Numbered from the stretch's first letter, positions 51,457 to 60,905 are shown. The stretch: 64,000 nt of DNA from Pseudohalocynthiibacter aestuariivivens (GCF_011040495.1 NZ_CP049037.1:1116001-1180000), one strand, 5' to 3'. The notes: a model not told the origin generated them from the letters alone. Numbers and translations are program-made.

Positions 51457-52647
51457 ATGAGCTTTCAGAACCCCGTATTCATCCCCGGCCCAACCAATAT
51501 GCCCGAGGCACTACGCAAGGCCTGCGATATGGCGACCATCGACCACCGGTCGCCGGTTTTCGGCAAAATCCTGCATCCCTGTCTGGAGGGCGTACGGCAG
51601 GTTCTGAAGTCGGATAGCGCCAGGATATTCATCTTTCCGTCCACGGGCACCGGCGGCTGGGAAACCGCCCTCTCTAATACGCTGAGTCGTGGCGACACCG
51701 TACTGGCGGCACGTAACGGCATGTTCAGCCATCGCTGGATCGACATGTGCCAGCGGCATGGGTTGACGGTTCAAGTGGTCGAGACACCGTGGGGACAGGG
51801 TATTCCGGCTGACCAATATGAGGACATTCTGCGTGCGGATACCACGCATCAGATCAAGGTGGTTCTGGCCACGCACAACGAGACGGCCACTGGTGTGAAA
51901 TCCGACATCGCAGCCGTGCGGCGTGCGCTGGATGCTGCCGGTCACCCGGCGCTGCTCTTCGTGGATGGCGTTAGTTCTATCGGGTCGATGGTTTTTCGGT
52001 TTGACGAATGGGGTGTGGACGTTGCCGTGACGGGCAGTCAGAAGGGTTTCATGCTGCCTGCGGGTCTGGCTATCGTTGGGTTCTCGGAAAAGGCGATCGC
52101 GGCGGCAAAGGATGCCAATTTATCGCGTACTTTCTTTGATATCAATGATATGCAAGCCGGATATAATGCGAACGCGTTCCCCTATACACCGCCTGTGGGC
52201 CTGATGAACGGGCTGAAGCTGTCGTTGGAAATGCTGCTGGAAGAAGGGCTGGAAAACGTTTTTGCCCGACACACACGGATCGCAGAGGGCGTGCGCGCCG
52301 CCGTGGACGCATGGGGGTTGGATCTGTGCGCCGCCACCCCGGATCTATACTCTGACTCCGTCAGTGCCATCCGCACACCAGATGGGTTCAATGCCACCGA
52401 TATCGTGACCCACGCCGCCGACACCTACGGCGTTGCCTTTGGCGTTGGACTGGGCGAGGTCGCGGGCAAGGTTTTCCGCATCGGGCATCTGGGCAGCCTG
52501 ACTGACGTGATGATGCTCAGCGGATTGGCCACCGCCGAGATGTGCATGGTCGATCTGGGGCTGAATATCAGGCTGGGATCCGGCGTCGCCGCCGCGCAGG
52601 AACGTTACCGGGCGAATGGGATCGCGGCCCAGAGGTATGCCGCATGA
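51457..52647 (+). CDS. Glyoxylate-using class V aminotransferase (serine-glyoxylate or ureidoglycine-glyoxylate)
   Basis: A 396-residue PLP enzyme of the alanine/serine-glyoxylate aminotransferase family. NPVFIPGPTNMPEALRKACD is the typical N-terminus and the Schiff-base lysine is in VTGSQKGFMLPAGLAIV. FRIGHLGSLTDVMML is the C-terminal carboxylate-binding region. The sequence is compatible with serine-glyoxylate aminotransferase (SgaA) or (S)-ureidoglycine-glyoxylate aminotransferase (PucG). In a ureide cluster either would consume the glyoxylate made by ureidoglycolate lyase. The regulator is probably the divergent IclR protein. Confidence 0.88.
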   Translation: MSFQNPVFIPGPTNMPEALRKACDMATIDHRSPVFGKILHPCLEGVRQVLKSDSARIFIFPSTGTGGWETALSNTLSRGDTVLAARNGMFSHRWIDMCQRHGLTVQVVETPWGQGIPADQYEDILRADTTHQIKVVLATHNETATGVKSDIAAVRRALDAAGHPALLFVDGVSSIGSMVFRFDEWGVDVAVTGSQKGFMLPAGLAIVGFSEKAIAAAKDANLSRTFFDINDMQAGYNANAFPYTPPVGLMNGLKLSLEMLLEEGLENVFARHTRIAEGVRAAVDAWGLDLCAATPDLYSDSVSAIRTPDGFNATDIVTHAADTYGVAFGVGLGEVAGKVFRIGHLGSLTDVMMLSGLATAEMCMVDLGLNIRLGSGVAAAQERYRANGIAAQRYAA

Positions 52648-52917
52648 TGCCGGGGCGATGACCCGCCGGGCATAGCACTAGGGCTGAAGGCCGAGAACTA
52701 TTCGTCCAACGACGGGGGATCGCACGGCAATATCAACCATCACTCCACCGTGTTCCGGTTTGACCGGGACACGGGTCGCCATCGTCGACAGCACACATCA
52801 GCGCGGGTATCAGACGATGAAATCACCCTGTTTGACGGTACGAATCTCGGATCACAATATCTGGCCATGACTGCGCATGTGGACGCCCATTCGACTGAAA
52901 ATGGCGCGGAAATATAA
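52648..52917 (+). pseudogene. Possible C-terminal remnant of an unidentified gene
   Basis: Immediately after the aminotransferase gene, a plus-strand frame stays open for about 89 codons to a TAA ending at 52917 without a credible start codon. The translation looks protein-like (ENYSSNDGGSHGNINHHSTV, then DDEITLFDGTNLGSQYLAMT) and does not read like a shadow frame. I do not recognise the family. It may be the tail of a gene whose front half was deleted. Confidence 0.3.
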
Positions 52918-53194
52918 GTGAATTTATAATTATTTTCAGCATTATATAAGGTCAAAGTAATTCTTTAGATTAATCCTTGAGCCGTGGATGCGGTCGCATG
53001 AAAAACAGCTGCTTGCTTTCCTGTGAGGTTGCCTACCCTCGGACCCGCGGTTAGCGCACGCGTGCGTCCAAGCAGGCCGGGCAGACATCCCAAATGCCAC
53101 GCGACACGGAAAACTGACGCACAGGTCCAAAACGGCACTCGCCAGCACAGATTTTCGGGCTAGACAGGACCAACACCGCAAATAACGGGAGTAC
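52648..53194. other. Long non-coding stretch with a possible gene remnant and AmiS leader
   Basis: A 547-base stretch with no intact gene. Its first half keeps an open plus-strand frame to the stop at 52917 (see the pseudogene entry). The second half is first AT-rich (about 52918-52975, a promoter-like segment) and then GC-rich, and could be a long untranslated leader of the AmiS/UreI gene. A self-complementary CGCACGCGTGCG at 53055-53066 sits between GGAC (53041) and GTCC (53066). Confidence 0.4.
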
Positions 53195-53704
53195 ATGATG
53201 ATGGTGGGCTTGTCGCTGCTCTATGTCGGGGCTGTTCTGTTCCTGAACGGCCTGTGGCAATGCGGCAGGATCGCGAGCCGCGAAATCATCGTGATCAATC
53301 TGGTGGTGGCGGGCATCTCGTTTCTGGTCGCGCTCCATTCCGCCGTTCTGGCGGACAGTCTGGAGGGTGTGCGCCTCGCTGCGATGACGCTGCTCTTTGC
53401 GATCACCTATCTGTGGGTCGCGTATAACCAGATTTATGATTGCGACGAGCGCGGGCTGGGGTGGTTCAGCCTGTTTGTCGCCATCACCGTCATTCCAATG
53501 GCCGTGACCGGGCTGGCCACAGCGCAGGTGGCGATGGATGTCTGGCTGGCGCTGTCATGGGCGGCGTGGTCGGTGCTGTGGTTTCTCACATTCCTGCGGC
53601 ATGTGGCAGGCTGGCCGATCAAGCGCATGGCCGGGATCGTGACCTCGTGGATCGGCGTCACGACGGGCTGGGCACCGGGGCTGGCACTGCTTTACGGGTT
53701 TTGA
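53195..53704 (+). CDS. AmiS/UreI family urea/amide channel
   Basis: A 169-residue membrane protein with six or seven helices, of the AmiS/UreI family of urea and short-chain amide channels. It starts LSLLYVGAVLFLNGLWQCG and keeps LWVAYNQIYDCDERGLGWFS and the late VLWFLTFLRHV typical of the family. Three in-frame ATGs in a row (53195, 53198, 53201) follow CGGGAG; the second or third has better spacing. Ureidoglycolate lyase next door releases urea, so passage of urea across the inner membrane is the likely role. Urease genes are not in this window. Confidence 0.85.
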   Translation: MMMVGLSLLYVGAVLFLNGLWQCGRIASREIIVINLVVAGISFLVALHSAVLADSLEGVRLAAMTLLFAITYLWVAYNQIYDCDERGLGWFSLFVAITVIPMAVTGLATAQVAMDVWLALSWAAWSVLWFLTFLRHVAGWPIKRMAGIVTSWIGVTTGWAPGLALLYGF

Positions 53705-53735
53705 TGCGGCTGCCCTGAACCATCATCGCCTCTTG

Positions 53736-54221
53736 TTATTCCTCGATTATATACGGCGTGTCGAACCAATATTCCTCAAGGTTCGCGCCATCGCCGATCC
53801 GGTCGATCACGGCAAATAGTCCCGGCGCACAGAGCGGGGCCAGCACGCCGTGCCATGTGCCACGATGAAAATTGATCGCCTGCCCCGGCGCGGTCATGAA
53901 AGCGCGGGGGTTTTGCGGCACGCCGTCCGCGTCCGTGGCGACGACGACGAGGAAGGGATCAAACGACATCGGCACAAAAGCCTGACTGCCTTCGGGGTGC
54001 CGCTCGACCAACTGCAGCGCCAAGGGTAGCGTTTCGACCTCGGCCTGAAAAATGCTGATCCCGGCGCGACCATCGGCAAAATCGAGTCGCGCACGGTCGT
54101 GAAAGCGGCCGCACCTGCCCAGATTGATCAGCTTGTCCGGGGGGCCCGATGCCTGCATCAGATCGCCGTAGGGTGCGAACGCCTCGACAGACAGTGGCTC
54201 AATTCTGATCCGGGTACTCAT
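53736..54221 (-). CDS. allA: Ureidoglycolate lyase
   Basis: A 161-residue AllA-family cupin-like enzyme that splits (S)-ureidoglycolate into glyoxylate and urea. Family segments are IEPLSVEAFAPYGDLMQASG, SIFQAEVETLPLALQLVERH, SQAFVPMSFDPFLVVV and INFHRGTWHGVLAPL, which hold the active-site His and basic residues. It is coupled by a four-base overlap to the PuuE-UraD fusion gene upstream and ends the leftward ureide operon. Confidence 0.93.
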   Translation of the reverse strand: MSTRIRIEPLSVEAFAPYGDLMQASGPPDKLINLGRCGRFHDRARLDFADGRAGISIFQAEVETLPLALQLVERHPEGSQAFVPMSFDPFLVVVATDADGVPQNPRAFMTAPGQAINFHRGTWHGVLAPLCAPGLFAVIDRIGDGANLEEYWFDTPYIIEE

Positions 54222-55630
54222 GTTGAAAACTTCGCTTGCAGGCGCAGTTCTGCGATGCGTTCGACTTGACGGCAGGCTTCGACGAATTCCGTGTCTCGGT
54301 CATGCTCGACGCGTCTGCGAAAGGCGTCCATGATCGTCGCCTTGGTGTTGTCGCGCACAGCGATAATGAACGGAAAACCAAATTTCGACATGTAGGCATC
54401 GTTCAGCGCGGTGAACGTTGCGCGTTCGTTATCTGTCAGCGCATTCAGCCCGACAGAGGCCTGTTCGGCTGAGGAGTCTGCCGTCAGGCGTTCAGCCTCG
54501 GCCAGTTTGCCCGCCAGATCCGGATGGGCAGTCAGCACGGCCAGCCGCTGGTCTGCCCCTGCCCTACGGAATATCCGGGCAAGCGCCTGATGCACACCTG
54601 CCGCCGTGTCATGGGTCGGACCGAGTTCTAGGTCATAAGCCCGTTCGGCGATCCACGGGCTATGTTCAAAAATGCCGCCAAATTCGGCGACGAATGTCTC
54701 GCGATCCATCTGGGATGGGCGGCTTTGGGTCACTGGTGGGTGTTCCTTGGTCCAATGTTCGGCGATCTGAAGCCGGGTGGCGAACCAGACGCCCTCGTGC
54801 GATTGGAAATATTCGATGGCACGACGCAGGGCAGCCGCCCGCCCCGGCCGTCCGATAATCCGGCAATGCAACCCGATGGACAGCATCTTGGGCTGGCCCG
54901 CGACACCCTCGGCATAGAGGCAGTCAAAGCTGTCCTTGAGGTAGCTTTCGAACTGGTCGCCGGTGGTAAAGCCTGCCTGAATGGCAAAGCGCATATCGTT
55001 GCAATCCATCGTGTAGGGCACGACCAGTTGATCGCGCCCCCCTGTGTGCATCCAATAAGGCAGATCATCGGCATAGCTGTCCGCGATATAGGCAAACTGG
55101 CCCGTCTCCGCCGCCAGACGCATGGTGTTGTTGGAACAGCGCCCGGTGTACCAGCCACGCGGGGCAGCGCCCACGATCTCTGTATGCAGGGCGATGGCCT
55201 GCGCGATGGCGGCGCGTTCTTCGTCCTCTGGCATGTCTTTGTGTTCGATCCATTTCAGTCCATGGCTGGCGATTTCCCAGCCAGATGACTTCATCGCGGC
55301 GACCTGCTCAGGGGCGCGTGCCAGCGCAGTGGCGACACCGTAAACCGTCACCGGCAGATCGCCCAGAATCCGGTGTACGCGCCAAAACCCGGCGCGCGCG
55401 CCATATTCATAGATCGATTCCATGTTCCAATGCCGCTGACCCGCCCATGGCTGCGCGCCAGTGATCTCGGACAGGAACGCTTCGGACGCGGCATCGCCGT
55501 GCAGGATGTTGTTTTCGCCACCTTCCTCGTAGTTCAGCACGATCTGCACGGCGATTTTCGCTCCATTCGGCCAGTTCGGGGCGGGTGGCGTAGCGCCATA
55601 ACCGGTCATGTCGCGCGGGTACCTGATCAC
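54218..55630 (-). CDS. puuE: Bifunctional allantoinase (PuuE) - OHCU decarboxylase (UraD) fusion
   Basis: A 470-residue fusion. Residues 1 to about 300 are a polysaccharide-deacetylase-fold allantoinase of the PuuE type (VQIVLNYEEGGEN, WEIASHGLKWIEHKDM, GWYTGRCSNNTMRL). Residues about 305-470 are UraD, 2-oxo-4-hydroxy-4-carboxy-5-ureidoimidazoline decarboxylase, with the catalytic His H323 in EHSPWIAERA, AHPDLAGK at 368-375 and KFGFPFIIAVR near 416. One chain thus performs two consecutive steps, OHCU to S-allantoin to allantoate. It is followed by allA and is divergent from uraH, whose product it uses. Confidence 0.94.
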   Translation of the reverse strand: MIRYPRDMTGYGATPPAPNWPNGAKIAVQIVLNYEEGGENNILHGDAASEAFLSEITGAQPWAGQRHWNMESIYEYGARAGFWRVHRILGDLPVTVYGVATALARAPEQVAAMKSSGWEIASHGLKWIEHKDMPEDEERAAIAQAIALHTEIVGAAPRGWYTGRCSNNTMRLAAETGQFAYIADSYADDLPYWMHTGGRDQLVVPYTMDCNDMRFAIQAGFTTGDQFESYLKDSFDCLYAEGVAGQPKMLSIGLHCRIIGRPGRAAALRRAIEYFQSHEGVWFATRLQIAEHWTKEHPPVTQSRPSQMDRETFVAEFGGIFEHSPWIAERAYDLELGPTHDTAAGVHQALARIFRRAGADQRLAVLTAHPDLAGKLAEAERLTADSSAEQASVGLNALTDNERATFTALNDAYMSKFGFPFIIAVRDNTKATIMDAFRRRVEHDRDTEFVEACRQVERIAELRLQAKFST

Positions 55631-55673
55631 GTTTCATCCTCCTCGTGTGGGATGCTTGTATTTCAGAACAATA

Positions 55674-55690
55674 TATTTGTTTTTCAAATA
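55674..55690. promoter_or_regulatory. Inverted repeat in the puuE-uraH divergent promoter
   Basis: TATTTG-TTTTT-CAAATA: 6-bp arms around five bases, between puuE (start 55630) and uraH (start 55773). It may be an operator for coordinated control of the two divergent ureide genes. Confidence 0.4.
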
Positions 55691-55772
55691 AGATGAAAAG
55701 CAGCCTTAAGCCTGTCAGGGTTTGCGTCAATCATGCACAGTTGAGACAGTGGGGAAAATACAGGAGATTCTC

Positions 55773-56126
55773 ATGTCCGGCTATCTGACCACCCATGTTC
55801 TGGATACGGCGCGCGGCTGCCCTGCCGACGGGCTGACGATCGAACTGTACCGTATTGACGGATCAGAGCGCCATCATCTGAAAACCCTTGTTACCAACGA
55901 TGACGGGCGGACCGATGCGCAGATTTTGCCTGCCGCAGAATTTCAGGCCGGAACATACGAATTGCTCTTTCACGCGGGCGATTACCTGACCCGGACGGGT
56001 GTGGTACAGGAAGGCCCGCGTTTTCTGGACGTGATCCCGCTGCGTTTTGGCATGTCCGAAGATGTGCATTATCATGTGCCGCTGCTGCTGTCGCCGTTCG
56101 GGTATTCGACCTATCGCGGTAGCTGA
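55773..56126 (+). CDS. uraH: 5-hydroxyisourate hydrolase
   Basis: A 117-residue transthyretin-like enzyme that hydrolyses 5-hydroxyisourate to OHCU. The N-terminal [17 protein letters not shown] supplies the conserved catalytic His, and the C-terminal tetrapeptide is YRGS, the HIU hydrolase signature that separates it from transthyretin. The ATG at 55773 follows CAGGAGATTCTC. The 3' end overlaps the converging LysR gene by 16 bases. Confidence 0.95.
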   Translation: MSGYLTTHVLDTARGCPADGLTIELYRIDGSERHHLKTLVTNDDGRTDAQILPAAEFQAGTYELLFHAGDYLTRTGVVQEGPRFLDVIPLRFGMSEDVHYHVPLLLSPFGYSTYRGS

Positions 56127-57043
56127 GGTTCTGCCCAGGTATCCCGGATTACATTGCCGATCCGGTCGATCACGAACTCCATGAAAAGCCGCGTCTTGGG
56201 ATCCTGATGGCGGCGATGGGTGAACAGGCACGCCATCTGGATCGGTTCGGGCGGCGTGTCCTCGGCAACCACCACCAGCGCGCCGGACTTCAGGTGCTCG
56301 GCCACCTCAAAGACGGGTTTCAGCGTGATCCCGTGCCCGGCCAGCGCCCAATCCACCAGTATATCGCCATCATCGCATTCGAATCGGCCATGCGCACGGA
56401 ACCGTTTGGGGCCGTCCGGCGTCAGCAGCGGCCATTGAAATTCGGTCGCGCCGGGAAAGCGCAGCTTGAGACATTCGTGCTGTCCCATGTCAATCTCATC
56501 GCCAGAGCGCGGGTGCCCATGCGCCGCGATATAATCCGGTGAGGCACACAGGACACGGGTCACATCGGCGATCTTCTTGATCCGCAGATTGCTATCCTCG
56601 GGCTGCCCGAGGAAAAACGCGAGGTCCAGCCCTTCGGTGGTTAGGTCAACCTTACGATCTGTCAGGCGCAACCGTACGTTTACATCCGGGTAAGCCGCCA
56701 GAAAGCCGGGCACCTGTGGCGCGATCAGACGTCGCCCCACCCCCAAGGGCGCGGCCACATAGAGCGATCCGCGCGGGTGTTCGGTAATGTCCACCACTTG
56801 CGCCTCGGCGGCTTCGACAGATTCCAGCACCTGACACGCGCCGCCATAGAACGCCCTGCCCTGTTCTGTCGCCGTCAGATTGCGGGTGGTGCGCTGAAAC
56901 AGACGCACACCCAGATGAGTTTCGAGTTGGGAAATGCGCGAAGATGTCACCGCCGGCGATATCCGCAGGTCGCGCCCTGCGGCGGACATGCTGCCCAGTT
57001 CATAAACCCGGACGAACGTACGAATGTTATCAAAATAGGACAC
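56111..57043 (-). CDS. LysR family transcriptional regulator, next to puuD
   Basis: A 310-residue LysR-type regulator: helix-turn-helix at residues about 1-60 ([20 protein letters not shown]) and a substrate-binding domain at about 90-300. It is divergent from the urate hydroxylase gene (57141) with a 97-base shared promoter region, so it probably regulates puuD and perhaps the other urate genes. The inducer is likely a purine or ureide intermediate (inference). Confidence 0.9.
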   Translation of the reverse strand: MSYFDNIRTFVRVYELGSMSAAGRDLRISPAVTSSRISQLETHLGVRLFQRTTRNLTATEQGRAFYGGACQVLESVEAAEAQVVDITEHPRGSLYVAAPLGVGRRLIAPQVPGFLAAYPDVNVRLRLTDRKVDLTTEGLDLAFFLGQPEDSNLRIKKIADVTRVLCASPDYIAAHGHPRSGDEIDMGQHECLKLRFPGATEFQWPLLTPDGPKRFRAHGRFECDDGDILVDWALAGHGITLKPVFEVAEHLKSGALVVVAEDTPPEPIQMACLFTHRRHQDPKTRLFMEFVIDRIGNVIRDTWAEPQLPR

Positions 57044-57140
57044 TGTTCTGCTTTTTTTGATACAGCTAGGATATTAGAGGCAATACCAGAAAAGTTGGTT
57101 TCCACCTAGTCTGATCGCAGCGAATCTGAGGAGGCACGTC

Positions 57141-58376
57141 ATGTATGATCTCGCCATTATGTGGGATTGGGTCGGCTTTGCCGTGCGATGGCTGCATGTG
57201 GTCACCGCAATGGCGTGGATCGGGGCATCGTTCTACTTTATCGCACTCGATCTGGGGCTGAAGAAAGCGCCCAACATGCCTGTCGGTGCCTCAGGCGAGG
57301 AATGGCAGGTACATGGTGGCGGTTTCTATCATATCCAGAAATACATGGTCGCGCCGGAAAACATGCCAGAGCACCTGATCTGGCACAAATGGCAGAGCTA
57401 TACGACGTGGCTATCTGGTGCGGCACTGCTGATGATCGTCTATTGGGTCGGTGGCGAACTGTATCTGCTGGACCCGACCAAGGCCGATCTCGCGCTGTGG
57501 CAGGGTATTGCGATTTCCGGCGGGTCGCTGACCATCGGCTGGATTGCCTATGATTTCATGTGCAAATCTCGGCTGGGCGAAACCCCGACCCTGCTGATGC
57601 TGCTGTTGTTCGTGATCCTCGTGGTCATGTCATGGGGCTATGCCCAGATATTCACCGGACGTGCCGCCCTGCTGCACCTGGGTGCATTCACTGCGACGAT
57701 CATGACCGCGAATGTGTTTTTCATCATCATGCCGAACCAGCGGATCGTGGTGAAAGATCTGAAAGAAGGGCGTACACCCGATCCGAAATATGGCAAAATC
57801 GCCAAGCTGCGGTCGACCCATAACAACTATCTCACGTTGCCGGTCGTGTTTCTGATGCTGAGCAACCATTACCCGCTGGCCTTTGCGACAGAACATAGCT
57901 GGATCATCGCCAGCCTGATTTTTCTCACTGGCGTCACCATACGGCATTATTTCAACACCATGCATGCCACTGGGAAAGGCCCGCACTGGACATGGGCGGT
58001 AACGATTCTGTTGATGGTGGTGATTGCGTGGCTGTCGACCGCGCCGCTGCTCGATAGCTATGATGATGCCGAGGCACGCCCGCTGACGTCGCAGGAACAG
58101 AAATTCGCAGCGGCGGACGGGTTCGACAAAGCCTATGACATCGTGCTGGGCAATTGTTCGATGTGTCACGCGCGCGAACCGGTCTGGGACGGCATTCGCT
58201 GGCCGCCCAAGGGCGTGGTGCTGGAAACCCAGAGCGATGTCGCGCGGCACGCGCAGGCGATTTACCTTCAGGCCGGTGTAACCCATGCCATGCCGCCGCC
58301 TAATGCCATTCGGACCATGACCGACCAGAACCGCGCCGCCATCATCGCGTGGTTTCGACAGGCGCGCGCTGAGTAG
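57141..58376 (+). CDS. puuD: Membrane urate hydroxylase with cytochrome c domain
   Basis: A 411-residue integral membrane enzyme of the PuuD family: about eight helices from residue 10 to about 310, followed by a periplasmic cytochrome c domain with the haem site C339-S-M-C342-H343. PuuD oxidises urate to 5-hydroxyisourate and passes electrons to the respiratory chain rather than making H2O2. The conserved GGGFYHIQKYMVAPENMPEH and NHYPLAFATEHSWI motifs are present. It is the entry enzyme for the urate pathway completed by uraH and puuE-uraD. The haem suits an aerobic lifestyle. Confidence 0.94.
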   Translation: MYDLAIMWDWVGFAVRWLHVVTAMAWIGASFYFIALDLGLKKAPNMPVGASGEEWQVHGGGFYHIQKYMVAPENMPEHLIWHKWQSYTTWLSGAALLMIVYWVGGELYLLDPTKADLALWQGIAISGGSLTIGWIAYDFMCKSRLGETPTLLMLLLFVILVVMSWGYAQIFTGRAALLHLGAFTATIMTANVFFIIMPNQRIVVKDLKEGRTPDPKYGKIAKLRSTHNNYLTLPVVFLMLSNHYPLAFATEHSWIIASLIFLTGVTIRHYFNTMHATGKGPHWTWAVTILLMVVIAWLSTAPLLDSYDDAEARPLTSQEQKFAAADGFDKAYDIVLGNCSMCHAREPVWDGIRWPPKGVVLETQSDVARHAQAIYLQAGVTHAMPPPNAIRTMTDQNRAAIIAWFRQARAE

Positions 58377-58385
58377 AGCAGCGGC

Positions 58386-59660
58386 TCAGGCGTCGATTGT
58401 CTGTGTCGATGCGGCGGGCGTGTATTCCAGATAGGTCTGCTGTGTCGCGATGTGATCGGCCACAAACTTGGCGTCATGCCATACCCCCCAGATAAACGAC
58501 GATCCGCGCCGTGACAGCCACGGCAATCCGACAAAGTAAACGCCCGGCTCGGTTGATACACCACGTCGATGATCGGGCTTGCCAGCGTCGTTGAACGCAT
58601 CCACCTGCAACCAGCTGTAATCCTGCGTATAGCCTGTGGCCCAGATTACCGATGTGATCCCCGCCGCGGCAATATCCAACGCGCGGATCGGGTCGCGGAT
58701 GCAATCGGGGTCCTCCAGCATCTGCCGCGCGGCTGGGTCTGTCGGCATATCGAGGCCATTGCGTTCTGCATAGGCGTCTGCCTCATCCAGAACCGACAGG
58801 TAGTTCCGGTCGCCATGCGCGATGCTGTTGGGCAATTCGCCGGAAAAGCGCAATGTGCCGTTCTCATAGCTCTCGGTGCGTCCTACCAGTGTCATGCCCA
58901 TCGCGGCAAAGCGCCGGTAATCCACGGTATTGCCACCATTGGCGCCACTCACGGCAAAGGTCACATGCTCGGTTCCCGGACCGGGTGTCTGCATGTCCCA
59001 TTTGCCCAGAACGCCCAGCCACCAGACGAAGTCGCGCCCGCGATAGCTGCGCGGGGGGCGGTCATGCGGGCCGACCGATAGGGTGACCTGCCGCCCGGAT
59101 TGCTGTAGCTCTTCGGCGATCTGCGCGCCCGACGCCCCTGCCCCCACAACCATCACGGCCCCTGCGGGCAACTGATCAGGGTTGCGGTAAGCATTGGAAT
59201 GGATCTGCATCAGGTCGGCTTCGGCCGGAATGATCTCTGGGAACACAGGCTTTTGAAACGGGCCAGTGGCCGCAACCACGTGCTGCGCCTCGATAACACC
59301 CTGCGACGTCAGGGCGGTGAACCCGGCGCGGCCCTCGTTGCGGCGCACGGACTTGACCTCGACTCCGCAGCGGATGGGGGCGTCGATCTTCTTGGCATAC
59401 TCGACAAAGTAATCCGCGACGGCCTCTTTGCCCGGAAAGGCATCGGGATCGAAATCAGGGAATTCCATGCCGGGAAACCGATCATGCCATGCAGGGCCGT
59501 TGGCGACCAGACTATCCCAGCGCGCGGTGCGCCAGCGTTCCGCGATGCGGTCGCGCTCCAGTACCAGATGGGGGATACCATTGTTGCCAAGATGTTCGCT
59601 CATCGCGACGCCGGCCTGACCGCCGCCGACGACAAGTGTGTTAATTTTTTCAACCGGCAT
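58386..59660 (-). CDS. Flavin-containing monooxygenase family protein (CzcO/YUCCA-like)
   Basis: A 424-residue FAD/NAD(P)H oxidoreductase. The FAD motif VVGGGQAGVAMSEHL is at about residues 8-22 and a second dinucleotide motif, VVGAGASGAQIAEEL, near residue 175. ATGPFQKPVFPEI and WATGY-type segments between and after them are usual for class B flavin monooxygenases. The Baeyer-Villiger fingerprint is not evident. A start at 59678 is possible; the ATG at 59660 has AAGGG upstream and starts with MPVEKINTLVVGG. It converges on puuD and is divergent from the LysR gene at 59931. Its substrate is unknown. Confidence 0.85.
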   Translation of the reverse strand: MPVEKINTLVVGGGQAGVAMSEHLGNNGIPHLVLERDRIAERWRTARWDSLVANGPAWHDRFPGMEFPDFDPDAFPGKEAVADYFVEYAKKIDAPIRCGVEVKSVRRNEGRAGFTALTSQGVIEAQHVVAATGPFQKPVFPEIIPAEADLMQIHSNAYRNPDQLPAGAVMVVGAGASGAQIAEELQQSGRQVTLSVGPHDRPPRSYRGRDFVWWLGVLGKWDMQTPGPGTEHVTFAVSGANGGNTVDYRRFAAMGMTLVGRTESYENGTLRFSGELPNSIAHGDRNYLSVLDEADAYAERNGLDMPTDPAARQMLEDPDCIRDPIRALDIAAAGITSVIWATGYTQDYSWLQVDAFNDAGKPDHRRGVSTEPGVYFVGLPWLSRRGSSFIWGVWHDAKFVADHIATQQTYLEYTPAASTQTIDA

Positions 59661-59930
59661 CCATGCGCCCTTTCCCATGTCCTATCATCACCGCCAGCGG
59701 CGGAGCGTTCGGACAACCCTATCGACAAGGCCCCGCCACGAAAAACATGATATCATTCAGCATTGATTAGCTTCTGCCTATGACCCTGTGATCACGGCCA
59801 GTGACAGGCGAACAATTGGGCTGTGGCTGCGATCTTTGCTTGCATTTCCCCCAGAAATATCCAGCACTTGTAAGACTATGAAACATCTACCCACCCCACA
59901 CGCCCCGGCAGATCAGCCCGGCCCGCTGCA

Positions 59931-60905
59931 ATGCTGAGGTTCACGCTCCGGCAGCTGGAATACTTTGTCGCCGTCGGCGAAGCAGGCAGCATTGCGCTTG
60001 CCGCAGAGAAGGTGAACGTGTCGTCGCCGTCGATTTCGGCGGCGATCAATCAGCTTGAGAGTGAATTCGGCCTGCCGCTGTTTGTTCGGCAACACGCACA
60101 CGGATTGTCATTGACGCTTGCCGGCAGGCAGATGTTGACTCAGGCAAAGCTGGTGCTGCGCGACGCCGAGCAACTGGTCGATCTGGCAGGGAACATTTCC
60201 GGCAGCGTCCGGGGGCCGCTGGCTGTCGGGTGTCTGCTGACCTTTGCGCAGATCATGGTCCCCGCGCTGCGCGCCGGGTTCGAACGGCTATACCCCGAGG
60301 TTCGCATTCGCCAGTTCGAGCTGAATCAAGCGGAAATCTATAGCCGTCTCAGGCGGGCAGAGATCGACGTGGCGCTGACTTATGATCTGGACCTGCCAGC
60401 CGATCTGAATTTTCAAACGATTGCAACCCTGCCACCTTATGCGATTCTGAACACCGGGCACCCGCTGGCCGAACGGTCCGTTGTCACGATCCAAGATTTG
60501 CTGCCCTATCCGATGGTGCTGCTCGATCTGCCGTTCAGTTCAGATTACTTCCTGTCATTCTTTAACACTATCGGTGCCAAGCCGAATATCGGCGAACGGA
60601 CCCGCGATATGGCCGTGATGCGCAGCCTTGTGGCCAACGGGTTCGGGTATTCCATCGCCAATGTTCGCCCGATCGATGATCTATCCCCCGATGGCAAACG
60701 CCTGCATTTCGTTCCACTGGCCGGAGAAGTGCGATCAATGCAGTTGGGGCTTCTGACTGCACCAGATGCTGAGAACGTCAATGTTATCCGCACCTTCATC
60801 GCACATTGCAAGGCAGAGTACGCGGCGGGGCATCTGCCCGGTATCAATGTCGCGCGCACAGATGTGTCGGTTTCGGACGGCCCTACACAGGGGGGCACGC
60901 AATGA
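59931..60905 (+). CDS. LysR family transcriptional regulator, upstream of a M20 deacetylase gene
   Basis: A 324-residue LysR protein with the helix-turn-helix at residues about 3-62 (GSIALAAEKVNVSSPSISAA) and a substrate-binding domain at about 90-300, similar in layout to the OxyR/CynR branch. It is coupled by ATGA to the acetylornithine-deacetylase-like gene and divergent from the flavin monooxygenase, with 270 bases between them. It may control either neighbour. Confidence 0.9.
   Translation: MLRFTLRQLEYFVAVGEAGSIALAAEKVNVSSPSISAAINQLESEFGLPLFVRQHAHGLSLTLAGRQMLTQAKLVLRDAEQLVDLAGNISGSVRGPLAVGCLLTFAQIMVPALRAGFERLYPEVRIRQFELNQAEIYSRLRRAEIDVALTYDLDLPADLNFQTIATLPPYAILNTGHPLAERSVVTIQDLLPYPMVLLDLPFSSDYFLSFFNTIGAKPNIGERTRDMAVMRSLVANGFGYSIANVRPIDDLSPDGKRLHFVPLAGEVRSMQLGLLTAPDAENVNVIRTFIAHCKAEYAAGHLPGINVARTDVSVSDGPTQGGTQ

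Noticed and set aside
52980..53194. Guanidine-I (ykkC) riboswitch before the AmiS/UreI gene
   Set aside because: AmiS-like genes can follow such switches, and ACACGG and CGGGAG pieces are present, but the core consensus (CUAGGGUUCCG and GGUCCGAGAG type segments) is not found in order.
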